From assembly GCA_040217155.1 (NCBI GenBank), contig JAVJNS010000029.1:124001-188000 (forward strand): a stretch of DNA of 64,000 nt, given 5' to 3'. The stretch is from Pelagibius sp040217155. GTDB taxonomy: Bacteria; Pseudomonadota; Alphaproteobacteria; Kiloniellales; Kiloniellaceae. Below, in pieces: positions 20,829 to 30,636 of this stretch (position 1 is the first letter of the stretch; each line of letters begins with the position of its first letter). The notes beneath the pieces were generated by a model. It did not search any database and was not told the origin of the DNA. It saw nothing but the letters and a program-made list of their open reading frames with translations. The translations under genes were made by a program, and so were the position numbers.

Positions 20829-20976
20829 CCGGGCCGCCACCCGCGCTGTGCGCTTCGGGGCATGGCCGACGGCTGCCTCAGGCTTCGGCCGGACTGCGCA
20901 GCGCAGCATTCCGGTGCCGGGCGCCAGCGCCGGCAAGAACCAAGCCGGCGAAAATCGAGATGGAACACCACGCGTG

Positions 20977-23229
20977 ATGACGATGCAGCGACAAGAGAAC
21001 GACCGCGACCAGCCTTCAGCCTTGATGAGCCTGTCCTTGCTGCAGGTTCTGGGCGTACTGTGGCGCCGCAAGGCCATCATCGTGGTCTGCATCGTGCTGG
21101 CGCTGTCCGGCGCCATCATCGCCAATGGCGTGATCACGCCGCGCTACACCGCGACCGCTTCCCTTATCGTCGAACCGCGCCAGCAGAAGGTCATCGAGAT
21201 CGAGTCGGTGATCTCGAACCTGCCGGTCAGCCTGGAGACCATGCAGAGCGAAGTGCAGGTCATCAAGTCGCCGGCGGTTGCCCGGCGCGTGGTCGACGGT
21301 CTCGGCTTGTCCGCCCTGGCGGAATTCGACCCGTCGCTGTTGCCGGCGCGCAAGAACCTCGGCGGCGACTTCAAGGCGGCAGTGAAGGAGCTGTTCCAAC
21401 CGGTAATCGCCTGGTTGCGCGACGAACCCGCCGGGCGCCGCGGAACCGAACTGGCCCAGGGACCGGGCGACTGGGATCTGCCGGTAGAAGGCGGCAGTGG
21501 CGGCCGCGGCGAGAGCCGTATCGTCGGCCGGTTTCTGTCCAACCTGGATGTGGCCATCCAGGGCGCCTCGCGAGTCATAGAGGTATCCTACACCACGACC
21601 GACCCCCGGCTGTCACAGCAGATCGCCAACGCCGTGGCCGACGAGTACTTAAGCGATCAGGTGCGCCTGAAGACCGATGCGCTTGCCGGTGCGAATTCCT
21701 TTCTCGGTGGGCGGATCGAGGAGCTGCGCGCCGCCGTCGTGGCGGCCGAGCGGGAGGTCGAGCAGTTTCGCGAGACCACACCGATCATCTCCGAGAACGA
21801 CAGCGAACTGCTTGCCGAGCAGATCTACGCCCTCAACACCAAGCAGATCGAGGCGCAGCTGGACCTGGATACCGTCAACGAGCGCATGGCGCGGCTGCGC
21901 GCCGCCGTGAACCTGCGCGGCAGCACGGCGGCCTTCGACGGTGCCGCCTCGACGGTGATCGACGAACTGCGTCTGGAAGAGATGCGTCTGCGGCAAAGAG
22001 AATCCGAACTGCTGAGTATCCTCGGACCCAAGCATCCCAAGGTCGTCACCCTGCGCTCCGAGCTGAAGAAGCGCCGTCAGCAGATGCTGGAGGAGGCCGG
22101 CCGCCAGATCACCAGCCTGCAGAGCGAAAAGGAAATCGCTCAGCAGCGCCTCGCCTCCATTCGCGCCTCGCTGGAGGGATTGCAGGCGGACTCGGATACC
22201 TTGAACAGTTCGCAGATCCAGCTACGCGCCCTGCAGCGCGAGGCGGATGCGACGCAGGAGGTCTTCGAAAGCTTCCTCGCGCGCTACAAGGAGACCTCGC
22301 AGCTCGGCGACGATCAGGCGCAGTCGCGCATCCTCTCGCTGGCCAGCATTCCGACCGGACCGTCGTTTCCCAAGACCAAGCTGAACTATGCCGTCGCTTT
22401 GGTCCTGGGCAGCGGCATCGGCGGGCTGATCATCCTGTTGCTGGAGCTTTCGGTGCCCGGTTTCCGCAGCCCCGAAGAATTGCAGCAGGCCGCTGGACTG
22501 CCGGTCCTGGCCGTGGTTCCCAGGGTGTCGGCGCGCAAGGTCCTGGGGGTCGGTTTGGACCGCTTCCTGGAGGAGGAGCCAAACTCGGCTTTTGCCGAGG
22601 CGCACAAAGGCGTCTTCGCCGCGCTCAAAGTCGACCGGCGTGCCTTCGAACTGGGCCATGTCCTGCTGGTCACCTCCTCGGTGCCCAATGAAGGCAAGTC
22701 AATCTTCTCGCGAAGTCTTTGCGGATCGCTGGCCGGGAGCGGACTCAATGTCCTGCGCATCGACTGCGATCTGCGCGCTTCCGAAGAAGAACGCCGCCTC
22801 GGAATCTCCGACTACATTCTGGCCGACTGCCCCCTGGAGCAAGTCGTCCAGGTCGACGAAGATTCAGGACAATCGGTGATCATGCCGGGGACTCGTGTCA
22901 ACGACCCGCATTCGGTCCTGCGGTCGCCCAGGCTGGCGAGATTCATCGATGCCGCGTCCCGGCAGTACGACCTGGTGTGCCTGGACGCGCCGCCGGTGCT
23001 GGCGGTTTCCGATGCGGCGACCCTGGCCGAGCTGGCCGATCAGACGGTGGTGGTGGTGCGCTGGCAGCGCACGCCGCGCCGCTTCGTCGCCGCGACGCTC
23101 GAGCGCCTGCGCCGCAACCGCACCCACCTTTCCGGTGTGGTGATGACCCAGGCCAAGCTGACACGCAGCGCCAAGACCAACCCCTACATGGTGGGCTATG
23201 CCGATCGCAGCTTCAGAAAATACTACTGA
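20977..23229 (+). CDS. Polysaccharide co-polymerase / tyrosine autokinase (Wzc/ExoP type)
   Basis: Inner-membrane PCP-2a protein (750 aa) that controls chain length and export. Wzz domain with a first membrane segment (IIVVCIVLALSGAIIANGVI), a long coiled-coil periplasmic part, a second segment (AVALVLGSGIGGLIILLLE), then a BY-kinase domain: Walker A SSVPNEGKS (Asn where most have Gly), Walker A' VLRIDCDLR, Walker B LVCLDAPPVL. The C-terminus carries a Tyr cluster (PYMVGYADRSFRKYY) for autophosphorylation. ATG 20977 was chosen over a GTG one codon earlier. The next gene overlaps its 3' end by 32 nt. Confidence 0.92.
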   Translation: MTMQRQENDRDQPSALMSLSLLQVLGVLWRRKAIIVVCIVLALSGAIIANGVITPRYTATASLIVEPRQQKVIEIESVISNLPVSLETMQSEVQVIKSPAVARRVVDGLGLSALAEFDPSLLPARKNLGGDFKAAVKELFQPVIAWLRDEPAGRRGTELAQGPGDWDLPVEGGSGGRGESRIVGRFLSNLDVAIQGASRVIEVSYTTTDPRLSQQIANAVADEYLSDQVRLKTDALAGANSFLGGRIEELRAAVVAAEREVEQFRETTPIISENDSELLAEQIYALNTKQIEAQLDLDTVNERMARLRAAVNLRGSTAAFDGAASTVIDELRLEEMRLRQRESELLSILGPKHPKVVTLRSELKKRRQQMLEEAGRQITSLQSEKEIAQQRLASIRASLEGLQADSDTLNSSQIQLRALQREADATQEVFESFLARYKETSQLGDDQAQSRILSLASIPTGPSFPKTKLNYAVALVLGSGIGGLIILLLELSVPGFRSPEELQQAAGLPVLAVVPRVSARKVLGVGLDRFLEEEPNSAFAEAHKGVFAALKVDRRAFELGHVLLVTSSVPNEGKSIFSRSLCGSLAGSGLNVLRIDCDLRASEEERRLGISDYILADCPLEQVVQVDEDSGQSVIMPGTRVNDPHSVLRSPRLARFIDAASRQYDLVCLDAPPVLAVSDAATLAELADQTVVVVRWQRTPRRFVAATLERLRRNRTHLSGVVMTQAKLTRSAKTNPYMVGYADRSFRKYY

Positions 23230-24199
23230 GCGCGCGCCCTTGACGGCGCCCCGCGTCTCGGTGCTGCTGCCGGCCTATAATGCGGCCGGCACGCTTGCCG
23301 CTGCCCTGCGTTCGGTGCTGGAACAGAGCCTTTCGGCGGTCGAAGTGATTGTCGTCGACGATGCGTCGGAAGACGAAACGCTGGCGCTGGCCAAGGCCGT
23401 GGCTGACGATGACGCCCGTGTCCGGGTGTTGCAGGCGCCGCGCAGGGCAGGGGCGGCCGCGGCCCGCAACCTGGCGCTTGCCGCGGCGCGGGGCGACTGG
23501 CTGGCGCTGCTCGATGCCGATGATCGCTTCGCCGCCGGACGGCTGGCGCGCCTGGTGGCCCTGGGCGAAGCACGCGGTGCCGACATCGTCGCCGATAACC
23601 TCAACCTCGTGACCGGCACAGGCTGCCGGCGCGGCACGGCGTTGGCCGCCGAAGACCCGCTCTTCGCCGGGCCGCTGACCGCAGCGGCTTTCGTGGAGCG
23701 CAACTTCTTCCTCAACGGCGGATTCAAACTCGGCTACCTGAAGCCGCTGTTTCGCCGGGACTTTGTCCGGCGGCACGGTCTGCGCCAGGACGCGGCGCTG
23801 CGGATCGCCGAAGACTTTCATTTCCTGCTCGATTGCCTCTTGGCCGGTGGGCGCTTCGCCGCGCACCCGCAGGCCGGCTACGACTACCGCCTGACGCCCG
23901 GTTCGCTGTCGCGGGGTCTGTCGCTCGAGGACCTGCGGCGTCTCGCTGCTGCCAATCGCGCCGTCATGGAAAGGCTGGAAGCGACGTCTGACGCTGGATT
24001 GCTGGATGCCCTTCAGCGGCGGCAGCGGTCGGTCGACCGCAACGTCAATTTTGCCCGCTTTGTCGCCGCCGTGAAAGGGCGGCGGGTATTGGACGCCGGG
24101 TCGATCTTCGCGCGCCATCCGGACCTGACGCCGTTCCTCGCGTTCTTCGGACTGCAGTCGCTGCGCAAGCGCCTGCCGGGCGGAAGACACCTTGTTTGA
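23198..24199 (+). CDS. GT2 glycosyltransferase, ExoO-like (paralogue of 31642-32610)
   Basis: Family 2 transferase (333 aa): VSVLLPAYNAAGTL, VIVVDDASED, metal-binding LLDADDRFA near residue 105, the IVADNLNLV block, GYLKPLFRRDF and catalytic AEDFHFLLD near 210. The same blocks recur in the gene at 31642, so the two are paralogues. ATG 23198 lies inside the wzc-like gene; a TTG at 23240 just after its stop is an alternative start. Confidence 0.85.
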   Translation: MPIAASENTTERAPLTAPRVSVLLPAYNAAGTLAAALRSVLEQSLSAVEVIVVDDASEDETLALAKAVADDDARVRVLQAPRRAGAAAARNLALAAARGDWLALLDADDRFAAGRLARLVALGEARGADIVADNLNLVTGTGCRRGTALAAEDPLFAGPLTAAAFVERNFFLNGGFKLGYLKPLFRRDFVRRHGLRQDAALRIAEDFHFLLDCLLAGGRFAAHPQAGYDYRLTPGSLSRGLSLEDLRRLAAANRAVMERLEATSDAGLLDALQRRQRSVDRNVNFARFVAAVKGRRVLDAGSIFARHPDLTPFLAFFGLQSLRKRLPGGRHLV

Positions 24200-24229
24200 C
24201 CAGGGAGAGAGCATGGAGACAGCGACACC

Positions 24230-25321
24230 ATGAAGATTCTGTTCGCCACGGGTCACGGCTACCTGCCACAACGGGTCGGCGGCTCGGAATCCAGCACTCA
24301 CGAGCTGATCCTGGCGCTGCGCGAGCAGGGGCACGACTGCGCGGTGCTGGCGCAATTGCAGGGCAACGGCTGGCTCGGTTTCAGGAACCGGGTGATGATG
24401 AAACTGCGGCGCCGGCCGCTGCTCGCCGATCGTCTGCCGGGGTACAGCGTGCAGCGCGCCTGGTTTCCCCATCGCCTGGCGCTGGATACGGTTGCGCGGG
24501 AGCGACCCGACGCCGTCCTGATTCAGGCCGGCGAACCCCTGCGCATGGCCAGGGCGTTTCAGTCCACGGGACTGCCAACCACGGTCTACCTGCGCGACGT
24601 CGAGTTTCACGAGCTTGGTGGCGATCCCGGAGACCTGCCGGGGGTGACCTACCTGGCCAATTCCCATTTCGTGGCGGAGCGATTCCGCGCCGCCTTCGGG
24701 CCGAAGCCGCAAGTGATCCGGCCGCTGTTCCGCGCCGAGCGCTACGCGACACCGCGCGCGCCGAAGTTTGTCACCTTTGTCAATCCGCACCCGGTCAAGG
24801 GGGTCGACCTGGCTTTCGAGATCGCCGCGCTCTGTCCCGACGTTCCCTTCTGCTTTGTCGAGGGCTGGCCGATGAGCAAGGAAGAAGCGGCGGCGCTGGA
24901 GGCGCGGGTCGCGGTTCATGCCAATGTCCACCTGCAGTCCCGAACCCACGACATGCGCCAGATCTACCAGTCGACCCATACCCTGCTGGTGCCCAGCCAG
25001 TGGGAGGAGGCCTGGGGCCGCGTCGTGACCGAAGCACAGTTCAGCGGCATCCCGGTGCTGGCCAGCGACCGTGGCGGCTTGCCCGAAGCGGTCGGCCCCG
25101 GTGGCCGAGTGCTGCCTCACGATGCTCCGGCGGAAATCTGGGCGGCGGCACTGCGGGAATACTGGCGTGACCGCCGGGTCTATGGAGAAGCCTCCAACGC
25201 GGCCCTGCGCCATGCCAAGCGCCCGGAAATCGACCCGCAGCTGCAGGTGCGCGAGCTTGTCGAGATCCTGAGGGAGCGCCTCAGCGGCGCGCCGCGGAAC
25301 CCCATCAAAATGGTTGGATAG
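24230..25321 (+). CDS. GT4 glycosyltransferase
   Basis: GT-B fold retaining transferase (363 aa). The N-terminus MKILFATGHGYLPQRVGGSE is typical of glycosyltransferase family 4; the C-terminal donor-binding domain has VNPHPVKGVDLAFEIA and the acidic motif SQWEEAWGRVVTEA (the ExxxxxxxE pattern) near residue 265. No membrane segment. It acts on the growing lipid-linked repeat unit in the cytoplasm; sugar specificity is unknown. Confidence 0.9.
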   Translation: MKILFATGHGYLPQRVGGSESSTHELILALREQGHDCAVLAQLQGNGWLGFRNRVMMKLRRRPLLADRLPGYSVQRAWFPHRLALDTVARERPDAVLIQAGEPLRMARAFQSTGLPTTVYLRDVEFHELGGDPGDLPGVTYLANSHFVAERFRAAFGPKPQVIRPLFRAERYATPRAPKFVTFVNPHPVKGVDLAFEIAALCPDVPFCFVEGWPMSKEEAAALEARVAVHANVHLQSRTHDMRQIYQSTHTLLVPSQWEEAWGRVVTEAQFSGIPVLASDRGGLPEAVGPGGRVLPHDAPAEIWAAALREYWRDRRVYGEASNAALRHAKRPEIDPQLQVRELVEILRERLSGAPRNPIKMVG

Positions 25322-25346
25322 AACCGCAGGGAGACCGCACGGCAGC

Positions 25347-26315
25347 ATGAGGAATCAGCCCATCAAGGTCGTTTTCGGCGTCGACGGCAGCTATAGCCAG
25401 CACTTGGCGGTGGCCTTGGTGTCGTTGCTGAGGAACAATCCGGCAAATCGCTTCGACATTCTGGTGGTGACGCTGAACATGGCTGTGGAGGATCGCTACA
25501 AGATCGAAGCCCTGGCCGGGCGCTACGACAATGCCGAGTTGGCATTCCAGGCTTTCGACATCGGCCGCTGCAGTCATTTCCGCACCGACAACCACATTTC
25601 CCATGCTTCCTATCTGCGGATTTTCATCCCGGAGATTCTGCCCGAGAGCGTGGAAAAGGTGCTCTACCTCGACTGCGACCTTCTGGTGCGCCACGACATC
25701 GCGCCGCTGTGGTACCGCGAACCGGGAAACAAAGTGCTGCTGGCGGCGCGGAACCCCTTCTTCGTGCGGCACGCGGATCTCGGCATGCCGGCGGAGGCCG
25801 ACTACTTCAATGCCGGCGTTTTGCTGATGAACCTGAAGCGCTGGCGCGAAGAGGACGGGACCGCGCGTCTGATCCGCTTTATCGAGGCCCACCACGACCA
25901 CCTCTGGGCCCATGATCAAGACGCCTTGAACGCCGTGTTCTGTAGTCAGATCGAGGCGTTGGCGCCGCGCTGGAACTTTCAGACCTCGATGTTGTGGTGC
26001 GAACCGGAGGCGCTCTCGCTGAGTTATCCCGCGTACCGCAACCTGTTGGAAGACCCGGGGATCGTTCACTACACGACGCCGTCCAAGCCGTGGCATTTCA
26101 GCAACTCGCATCCCTATAAAAATTCTTATTTTCATTATCTTGCGAAGACTCCTTACAGCGATGTCCAAATTCGAGACATCTCGCTGGGCGCCCTGTTGAC
26201 CAGACTGCTGTCGTGGCCGCAGGCGACCTTTCGGGACCGCCTGCCGGATGCCTACTATCCGGCCCGCCGAATGTTCCGCCAATTGAAGGCCCGGAGCCTG
26301 GGGGTGAAAGCATGA
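25347..26315 (+). CDS. GT8 glycosyltransferase
   Basis: Family 8 transferase (322 aa), related to LPS galactosyl/glucosyltransferases and glycogenin. Seen: FGVDGSYSQHLAVAL at the N-terminus, DxD motif LYLDCDLLV near residue 107, FNAGVLLMNLKRWR near 155, HDQDALNAVF near 190, and IVHYTTPSKPWH near 240, which are the classic GT8 blocks in order. ATG at 25347; a frame start at 25314 overlapping the previous gene is less likely. Its end overlaps the next start. Confidence 0.93.
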   Translation: MRNQPIKVVFGVDGSYSQHLAVALVSLLRNNPANRFDILVVTLNMAVEDRYKIEALAGRYDNAELAFQAFDIGRCSHFRTDNHISHASYLRIFIPEILPESVEKVLYLDCDLLVRHDIAPLWYREPGNKVLLAARNPFFVRHADLGMPAEADYFNAGVLLMNLKRWREEDGTARLIRFIEAHHDHLWAHDQDALNAVFCSQIEALAPRWNFQTSMLWCEPEALSLSYPAYRNLLEDPGIVHYTTPSKPWHFSNSHPYKNSYFHYLAKTPYSDVQIRDISLGALLTRLLSWPQATFRDRLPDAYYPARRMFRQLKARSLGVKA

Positions 26316-27271
26316 ACACCCTGGAGAGGCCGCAGCCGCTGGTCAGCGTCGTCATTCCCAACTTCGACCGCGAAGTGGAACTGCAGCGCGCCGTCGACAG
26401 TGTGCTGGCCCAGGACTATCCGGAGTTGGAGATCATCGTCGTCGACGATGCCTCGACGCGTCCTGTGCGTCTCAAGCTGCCGCCGGCCGCGCGGAAAGTG
26501 CTGCGATGGATCGCCCTGGAGGTGAACGGCGGCGGCGCCACGGCGCGCAACGTGGGCATCGATGCGGCCGGGGGCGAGGTGGTGGCCTTTCTCGATTCCG
26601 ACGACGTCTGGACCTCCGACAAGCTGACCCGGCAGATGCGCGACTATCTCGCCGATGGCCGGCCGCGGGATGTCGTCTACTACAGCCAGGTAGTGCTCGA
26701 CCGGGGCAGCGAGCACCTGACGCTGCCGCAGCGGCCCTTGGCGGCGGGCGAGAGCGTCGGCGACTACCTCTTTCCCTGGCGCGGCAACCTGATTCACACC
26801 TCTTCCCTGCTGATGAGCCGTGAACTGGCGGCGCGGGTGCGCTTCAGCGACGGCTTGCGGATTCACCAGGACGTGGATTTCTGTCTGCGCTTGCAGCAGG
26901 CCGGCGCGCGCTTTCACTTCCATCCTGAACCGCTCAGCCGCTGGTGCGCCGACGACCGCAGCGACCGCATGAGCCATCGGCCGAAGTTCCTGCTGTCGCT
27001 GTCCTGGCTGGAGGCGGCCCACGACATTCTGCCCTGGGCGACCCGGCGCAAGTTCGCCGCCCAGCTGGCCGCGAAGGCGCCCCCCTATTTCTGGAAGGAA
27101 CCGGGCACCACAATGACTCTCCTGTGGCGCTGCTGGCGGGCAGGCTACATCTCCACCGTCTATGCGTTGCGTCTGATTACCCAGTTCGTCGTGCCGCAGA
27201 GCTGGAGCGACGGATTGGTGCGCTCGCTGAGGGCGCGGCGTCAACCGGCCCTCGAGCGGTGGTCATCGTGA
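26312..27271 (+). CDS. GT2 glycosyltransferase
   Basis: Family 2 transferase (319 aa): VSVVIPNFDREVEL, IIVVDDAST, AFLDSDDVWTSDKL near residue 100 (metal site), and HQDVDFCLRLQQAG near 190 (catalytic region). No clear transmembrane segment, although the C-terminus is hydrophobic and basic. The ATG at 26312 overlaps the previous stop and the stop overlaps the next GTG, so three transferases are translationally coupled. Confidence 0.88.
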   Translation: MNTLERPQPLVSVVIPNFDREVELQRAVDSVLAQDYPELEIIVVDDASTRPVRLKLPPAARKVLRWIALEVNGGGATARNVGIDAAGGEVVAFLDSDDVWTSDKLTRQMRDYLADGRPRDVVYYSQVVLDRGSEHLTLPQRPLAAGESVGDYLFPWRGNLIHTSSLLMSRELAARVRFSDGLRIHQDVDFCLRLQQAGARFHFHPEPLSRWCADDRSDRMSHRPKFLLSLSWLEAAHDILPWATRRKFAAQLAAKAPPYFWKEPGTTMTLLWRCWRAGYISTVYALRLITQFVVPQSWSDGLVRSLRARRQPALERWSS

Positions 27272-28239
27272 GCGCCGCGCATCCTGCGCCCGGCCTGATC
27301 TCCGTCATCCTGGCCACCCACAACGGTGCGGCAACGCTGCCGTTGACCCTGGCGGCGCTGCGGAAGGTCGAGGTTCCGCGCGGCGGAATTGAGATTATTG
27401 CCGTCGACAACGCCAGCGACGACGGAACGCGCGATCTGCTCGAAAGCCATGGCGCGCTGCTGCCCTTGACGGTGCTCTCCGAGCCGCGGCGCGGCAAGAG
27501 CTTCGCGCTGAACCGGGCATTGTCGGTTGCCCGGGGCGAGTTCATCGCTTTCATCGACGACGACATCCTGCCGGCGGAAGACTGGCTCGCGGCGTTCCGC
27601 GAAGCGGCGGCCGAATGGCCCGCCGTGGACCTCTTCGCCGGCCAGGTGCGCCACCACTGGCAGAAGGCGCCACCGAACTGGCTGCTGCGTCTGGCGGAGG
27701 AGGGGCGGTCCTATGCGGGAACGCCGGTCGGCCAGCCGGAGGGGCCGGTCGGCTCGGTTTTCGTCAAGGGCGCCAATTTGATGGTGCGGCGCGGTGTTGT
27801 CGAGTCGCTGAGGTTTCAGGAACGCCCGGGCGTCAATTTTTCCGGAACCTCCTCCTCGGGCGGCGGTGAAGACACCGCCTTTGTCGAGGCGGCCCTGTCG
27901 CAGGGTCATGAAGTCCGCTATGTGCGGGCAGCCTGTGTTCGGCACATCGTGCGGGCCCGTCAGGTTGGGCTCTATCCGGTTCTGCAGCGCTATTTCAGGA
28001 TCGGCCGCTCGATGACCTTGAGCGGGTCGGAGCAGTTCGACCCGGCGGGCGCGCGTCTCTTCGGCTATCCGCGTTACCTCTTCAGGACCATCCCGCGCGA
28101 TGTGCTGTGCGCGCTGGGTCTTTGGCTTTCAGGCCGACACTATGCAGCCGCCGATCTGGCCATCGGAATCGCCATGACCTGCGGCCGGGCCAGGCAGTGG
28201 CGCGAAGAAGCGGCTACAGGCGCTCGAGCGTATCAATGA
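27268..28239 (+). CDS. GT2 glycosyltransferase (paralogue of 19890-20828)
   Basis: Family 2 transferase (323 aa). Motifs: SVILATHNGAATL, AVDNASDDGT, EPRRGKSFALNRAL, AFIDDDILPAEDW near residue 95, GGGEDTAFVEAAL near 205. The start GTG at 27268 overlaps the preceding stop; the frame is open far upstream but there it only mirrors the previous gene. Family resemblance to the 19890 gene suggests similar acceptors or donors. Confidence 0.88.
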   Translation: MSAAHPAPGLISVILATHNGAATLPLTLAALRKVEVPRGGIEIIAVDNASDDGTRDLLESHGALLPLTVLSEPRRGKSFALNRALSVARGEFIAFIDDDILPAEDWLAAFREAAAEWPAVDLFAGQVRHHWQKAPPNWLLRLAEEGRSYAGTPVGQPEGPVGSVFVKGANLMVRRGVVESLRFQERPGVNFSGTSSSGGGEDTAFVEAALSQGHEVRYVRAACVRHIVRARQVGLYPVLQRYFRIGRSMTLSGSEQFDPAGARLFGYPRYLFRTIPRDVLCALGLWLSGRHYAAADLAIGIAMTCGRARQWREEAATGARAYQ

Positions 28240-28258
28240 ACGGAAGGATGAACGAGGC

Positions 28259-29155
28259 GTGAAACGGTCCTATGTATTCCTGCTCGGCGCTCCGCGAAGT
28301 GGAACGACCTGGCTGCAAATCATGCTCTCGAAGCATCCCGATATTTCGACCTGCCAGGAGACCCACCTCTTCAGCGGTTATCTGTCGGGTCTGCAGCGAT
28401 CCTGGCGCCACCACGAAGGCGACCGCCGCGGTGTCGGCTTGCAGGCAACCATCACGCGGGAAGACTTCATTGCATTGCAGAGGCAGTTTGCTCTGTCGGT
28501 CTTGGACTCCATTGGAGACACGCCGGTCATACTGGAGAAGACGCCGGCGCATATCACCGTGCTGGAGGATCTCAGCGAGGTTCTGCCTGAAGCCCGCTTC
28601 ATCCATATCATCCGGGACCCGCGCTCCGTCGCGGCTTCGCTGGCGGCTGCAGGCAAGGACTGGGGGCGCAGTTGGGCTTCGACCAGCGCGCTCCAAAACG
28701 CCCGGCGGTGGGTTTCCAACGTATCGGACGGACTGAAACTGCGGCGTGGCGATGCGCATAGATTCATCGAGGTCCGCTACGAGGATCTGCTCGGCGATAC
28801 CGCCGCGAAACTGACCGAAATTTTCGCTTGGATGGAGGTGGATCCCGGTGGAGCTCTTTCGCAGCAGGTCGCGGAGGAAACCCAGATCGCAAAGTTGCGG
28901 CAGGCTGCGCCGGTAAATGCCTGGGATCTGACCACGGAACCTCAGGGGTTCTTCCGAAAGGGTAAGGCCGACGGCTGGAAGGAAGACCTGACCGGCAGTG
29001 AAATAGCCGTCGTCGAAGCTATTGCCGGTTCACTGATGGAAGAGTTGTCCTACCTGCGCGTGACGCCGGGCATGTCGTGGCGTCAGGCGGTCGAGATTCG
29101 CACCCGTGAGGGCCTCGCTCGGCGGCTTTCGAGCCTGGCCATGAGACTGCAGTAG
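28259..29155 (+). CDS. Sulfotransferase family protein (PAPS-dependent), 1
   Basis: Cytosolic-type sulfotransferase (298 aa). The 5'-phosphosulfate loop is at the very N-terminus (LLGAPRSGTTWLQIML, residues 7-21) and the 3'-phosphate motif is FIHIIRDPRSVAAS near residue 120. No membrane anchor or signal peptide, so it would act on the lipid-linked repeat unit before export. GTG start at 28259, 19 nt after the previous stop. The acceptor is inferred to be the island's polysaccharide from position alone. Confidence 0.87.
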   Translation: MKRSYVFLLGAPRSGTTWLQIMLSKHPDISTCQETHLFSGYLSGLQRSWRHHEGDRRGVGLQATITREDFIALQRQFALSVLDSIGDTPVILEKTPAHITVLEDLSEVLPEARFIHIIRDPRSVAASLAAAGKDWGRSWASTSALQNARRWVSNVSDGLKLRRGDAHRFIEVRYEDLLGDTAAKLTEIFAWMEVDPGGALSQQVAEETQIAKLRQAAPVNAWDLTTEPQGFFRKGKADGWKEDLTGSEIAVVEAIAGSLMEELSYLRVTPGMSWRQAVEIRTREGLARRLSSLAMRLQ

Positions 29156-29195
29156 CGCGCCGCCACCGGCGTGGGCTGGACTGAGGAAAAAATCT

Positions 29196-30626
29196 TTGTC
29201 GATCCGGACTTCAATCGCCTGGACTTTCAGCGAGCAAACGTTGCAGCAGGTTCTGCAACTGGCCGGCGCGGTCGTCATCGCGCGCCTGCTGACACCGGAC
29301 GAGTTGGGCGTCTTCGCGCTCGCCGTGTCGGCCGCGGCGGTACTCACCGCGCTGCGGACCTTCGGGGTCGGCAACTACCTGATCCGGGAACCGGGCCTAA
29401 ACCCTGAGAAAATCCGCTCGGCCTTCGGCGTGATGCTGGTGATTTCCTGGTCGCTCGGCCTGGTCCTCTTACTGGGACGGCCGTTTATCGCGGAACTCTA
29501 CAACCGGCCCGGCATCGCCGAGGTGATGGGCCTGCTGGCGCTGAACTTCGTCGTTGCGCCCTTCGGCGCGCCGGCCTCGGCGCTGCTGGCGCGAGACATG
29601 CGCTTCAGGATCCTGCACAACATCGGCCTTGTTTCCGCCGCGGCGGGAACCGGGATCAGCGTTACCCTGGCCTTCGCCGGCTTCAGCTACCTGGCACTGG
29701 CCTGGGGCCTGCTGGCGACCACCTGCCTCAACACGATTCTGACCCTCTTGGCGACGCCGCAGCATGCCTTCCTGAAGCCGTCCTTCATTTATTGGCGCGA
29801 GATCACGAAGTTCGGTGGCCTGCTGTCGCTGACATCGCTCATCGGGGCGCTCAATGCCGAAGGCGTGCGCTTCATCCTCGGATGGTTTGCCGCCCCGGCC
29901 AGCCTCGCGCAGTTCAACCGGGCGGCCCAGGTGCCCAATGTCTTTCGCCAGGGGATCTTCCAGCCGATCGCCCGCGTGCTGACCCCCGCCTGGTCGAGCG
30001 ACCTGCGCGAGGGACGGTCAATCGGGCCGGGGGCGGAGAAACTGGTGGCCGTCAATACCGTGCTCGTCTGGCCGGTCTTCCTGGCGCTGAGCTTCGTCGC
30101 GCTGCCCTTCATTACGCTGGTCTTCGGTGAGAACTGGCGCCCGGCCGGCGAAATCTTTCCCTGGGTGCTGTTGTCGCAGGGGATCGTCGCGGCCTTGCCG
30201 CAGCCCGAACAGGTGCTGGTGCCCCATGGCAGGGTCGGGCGCATCTTCACGGTCCGCGGCCTCGCGGCAGTCTTCTCGATAGCGACCGCGATCTACGGAG
30301 CGTCCATCGGCCTGGAGGCATTTGCCATCTCCCGGGTCGCGGCGGCCTGTTTTTTCATCGCCGTCACTTTTCTGGCGATCCGCCGCCTCATCGACTTTCA
30401 GGTCGGGCGGTACGGCCTGCGTTACCTGCGCTCGGCGGCTGTCGCGATGACTGCCTCGATGCCGGCGGCGGCGTTTCATTTTTCCGGCCGCGCGAGCATG
30501 AACCTGCTCGAGTTGCTGCTTGTCGTCGTGGCCTGCGGCCTGTTGTGGTTGCTCGCCATCGCCGTGACCCGGCACTTCGTCTGGGGTGAGCTTCAGATGG
30601 CCGCGCGCAGGGCATTTGGGAGTTGA
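29196..30626 (+). CDS. Wzx-type oligosaccharide flippase
   Basis: Polytopic membrane protein (476 aa) of the polysaccharide biosynthesis/MOP superfamily, with roughly 12-14 hydrophobic segments. The opening block QQVLQLAGAVVIARLLTPDE is the usual N-terminal signature. It moves the undecaprenyl-linked repeat unit across the inner membrane (ExoT role). The TTG start at 29196 is supported by GAGG 9 nt upstream. It lies between the two sulfotransferase genes. Confidence 0.9.
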   Translation: MSIRTSIAWTFSEQTLQQVLQLAGAVVIARLLTPDELGVFALAVSAAAVLTALRTFGVGNYLIREPGLNPEKIRSAFGVMLVISWSLGLVLLLGRPFIAELYNRPGIAEVMGLLALNFVVAPFGAPASALLARDMRFRILHNIGLVSAAAGTGISVTLAFAGFSYLALAWGLLATTCLNTILTLLATPQHAFLKPSFIYWREITKFGGLLSLTSLIGALNAEGVRFILGWFAAPASLAQFNRAAQVPNVFRQGIFQPIARVLTPAWSSDLREGRSIGPGAEKLVAVNTVLVWPVFLALSFVALPFITLVFGENWRPAGEIFPWVLLSQGIVAALPQPEQVLVPHGRVGRIFTVRGLAAVFSIATAIYGASIGLEAFAISRVAAACFFIAVTFLAIRRLIDFQVGRYGLRYLRSAAVAMTASMPAAAFHFSGRASMNLLELLLVVVACGLLWLLAIAVTRHFVWGELQMAARRAFGS

Positions 30627-30636
30627 AGCCATTCAC

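Noticed and set aside
23213..25348. 711-codon minus-strand frame opposite two glycosyltransferases
   Set aside because: Shadow frame: both plus-strand genes have full family motif sets, this one has none.
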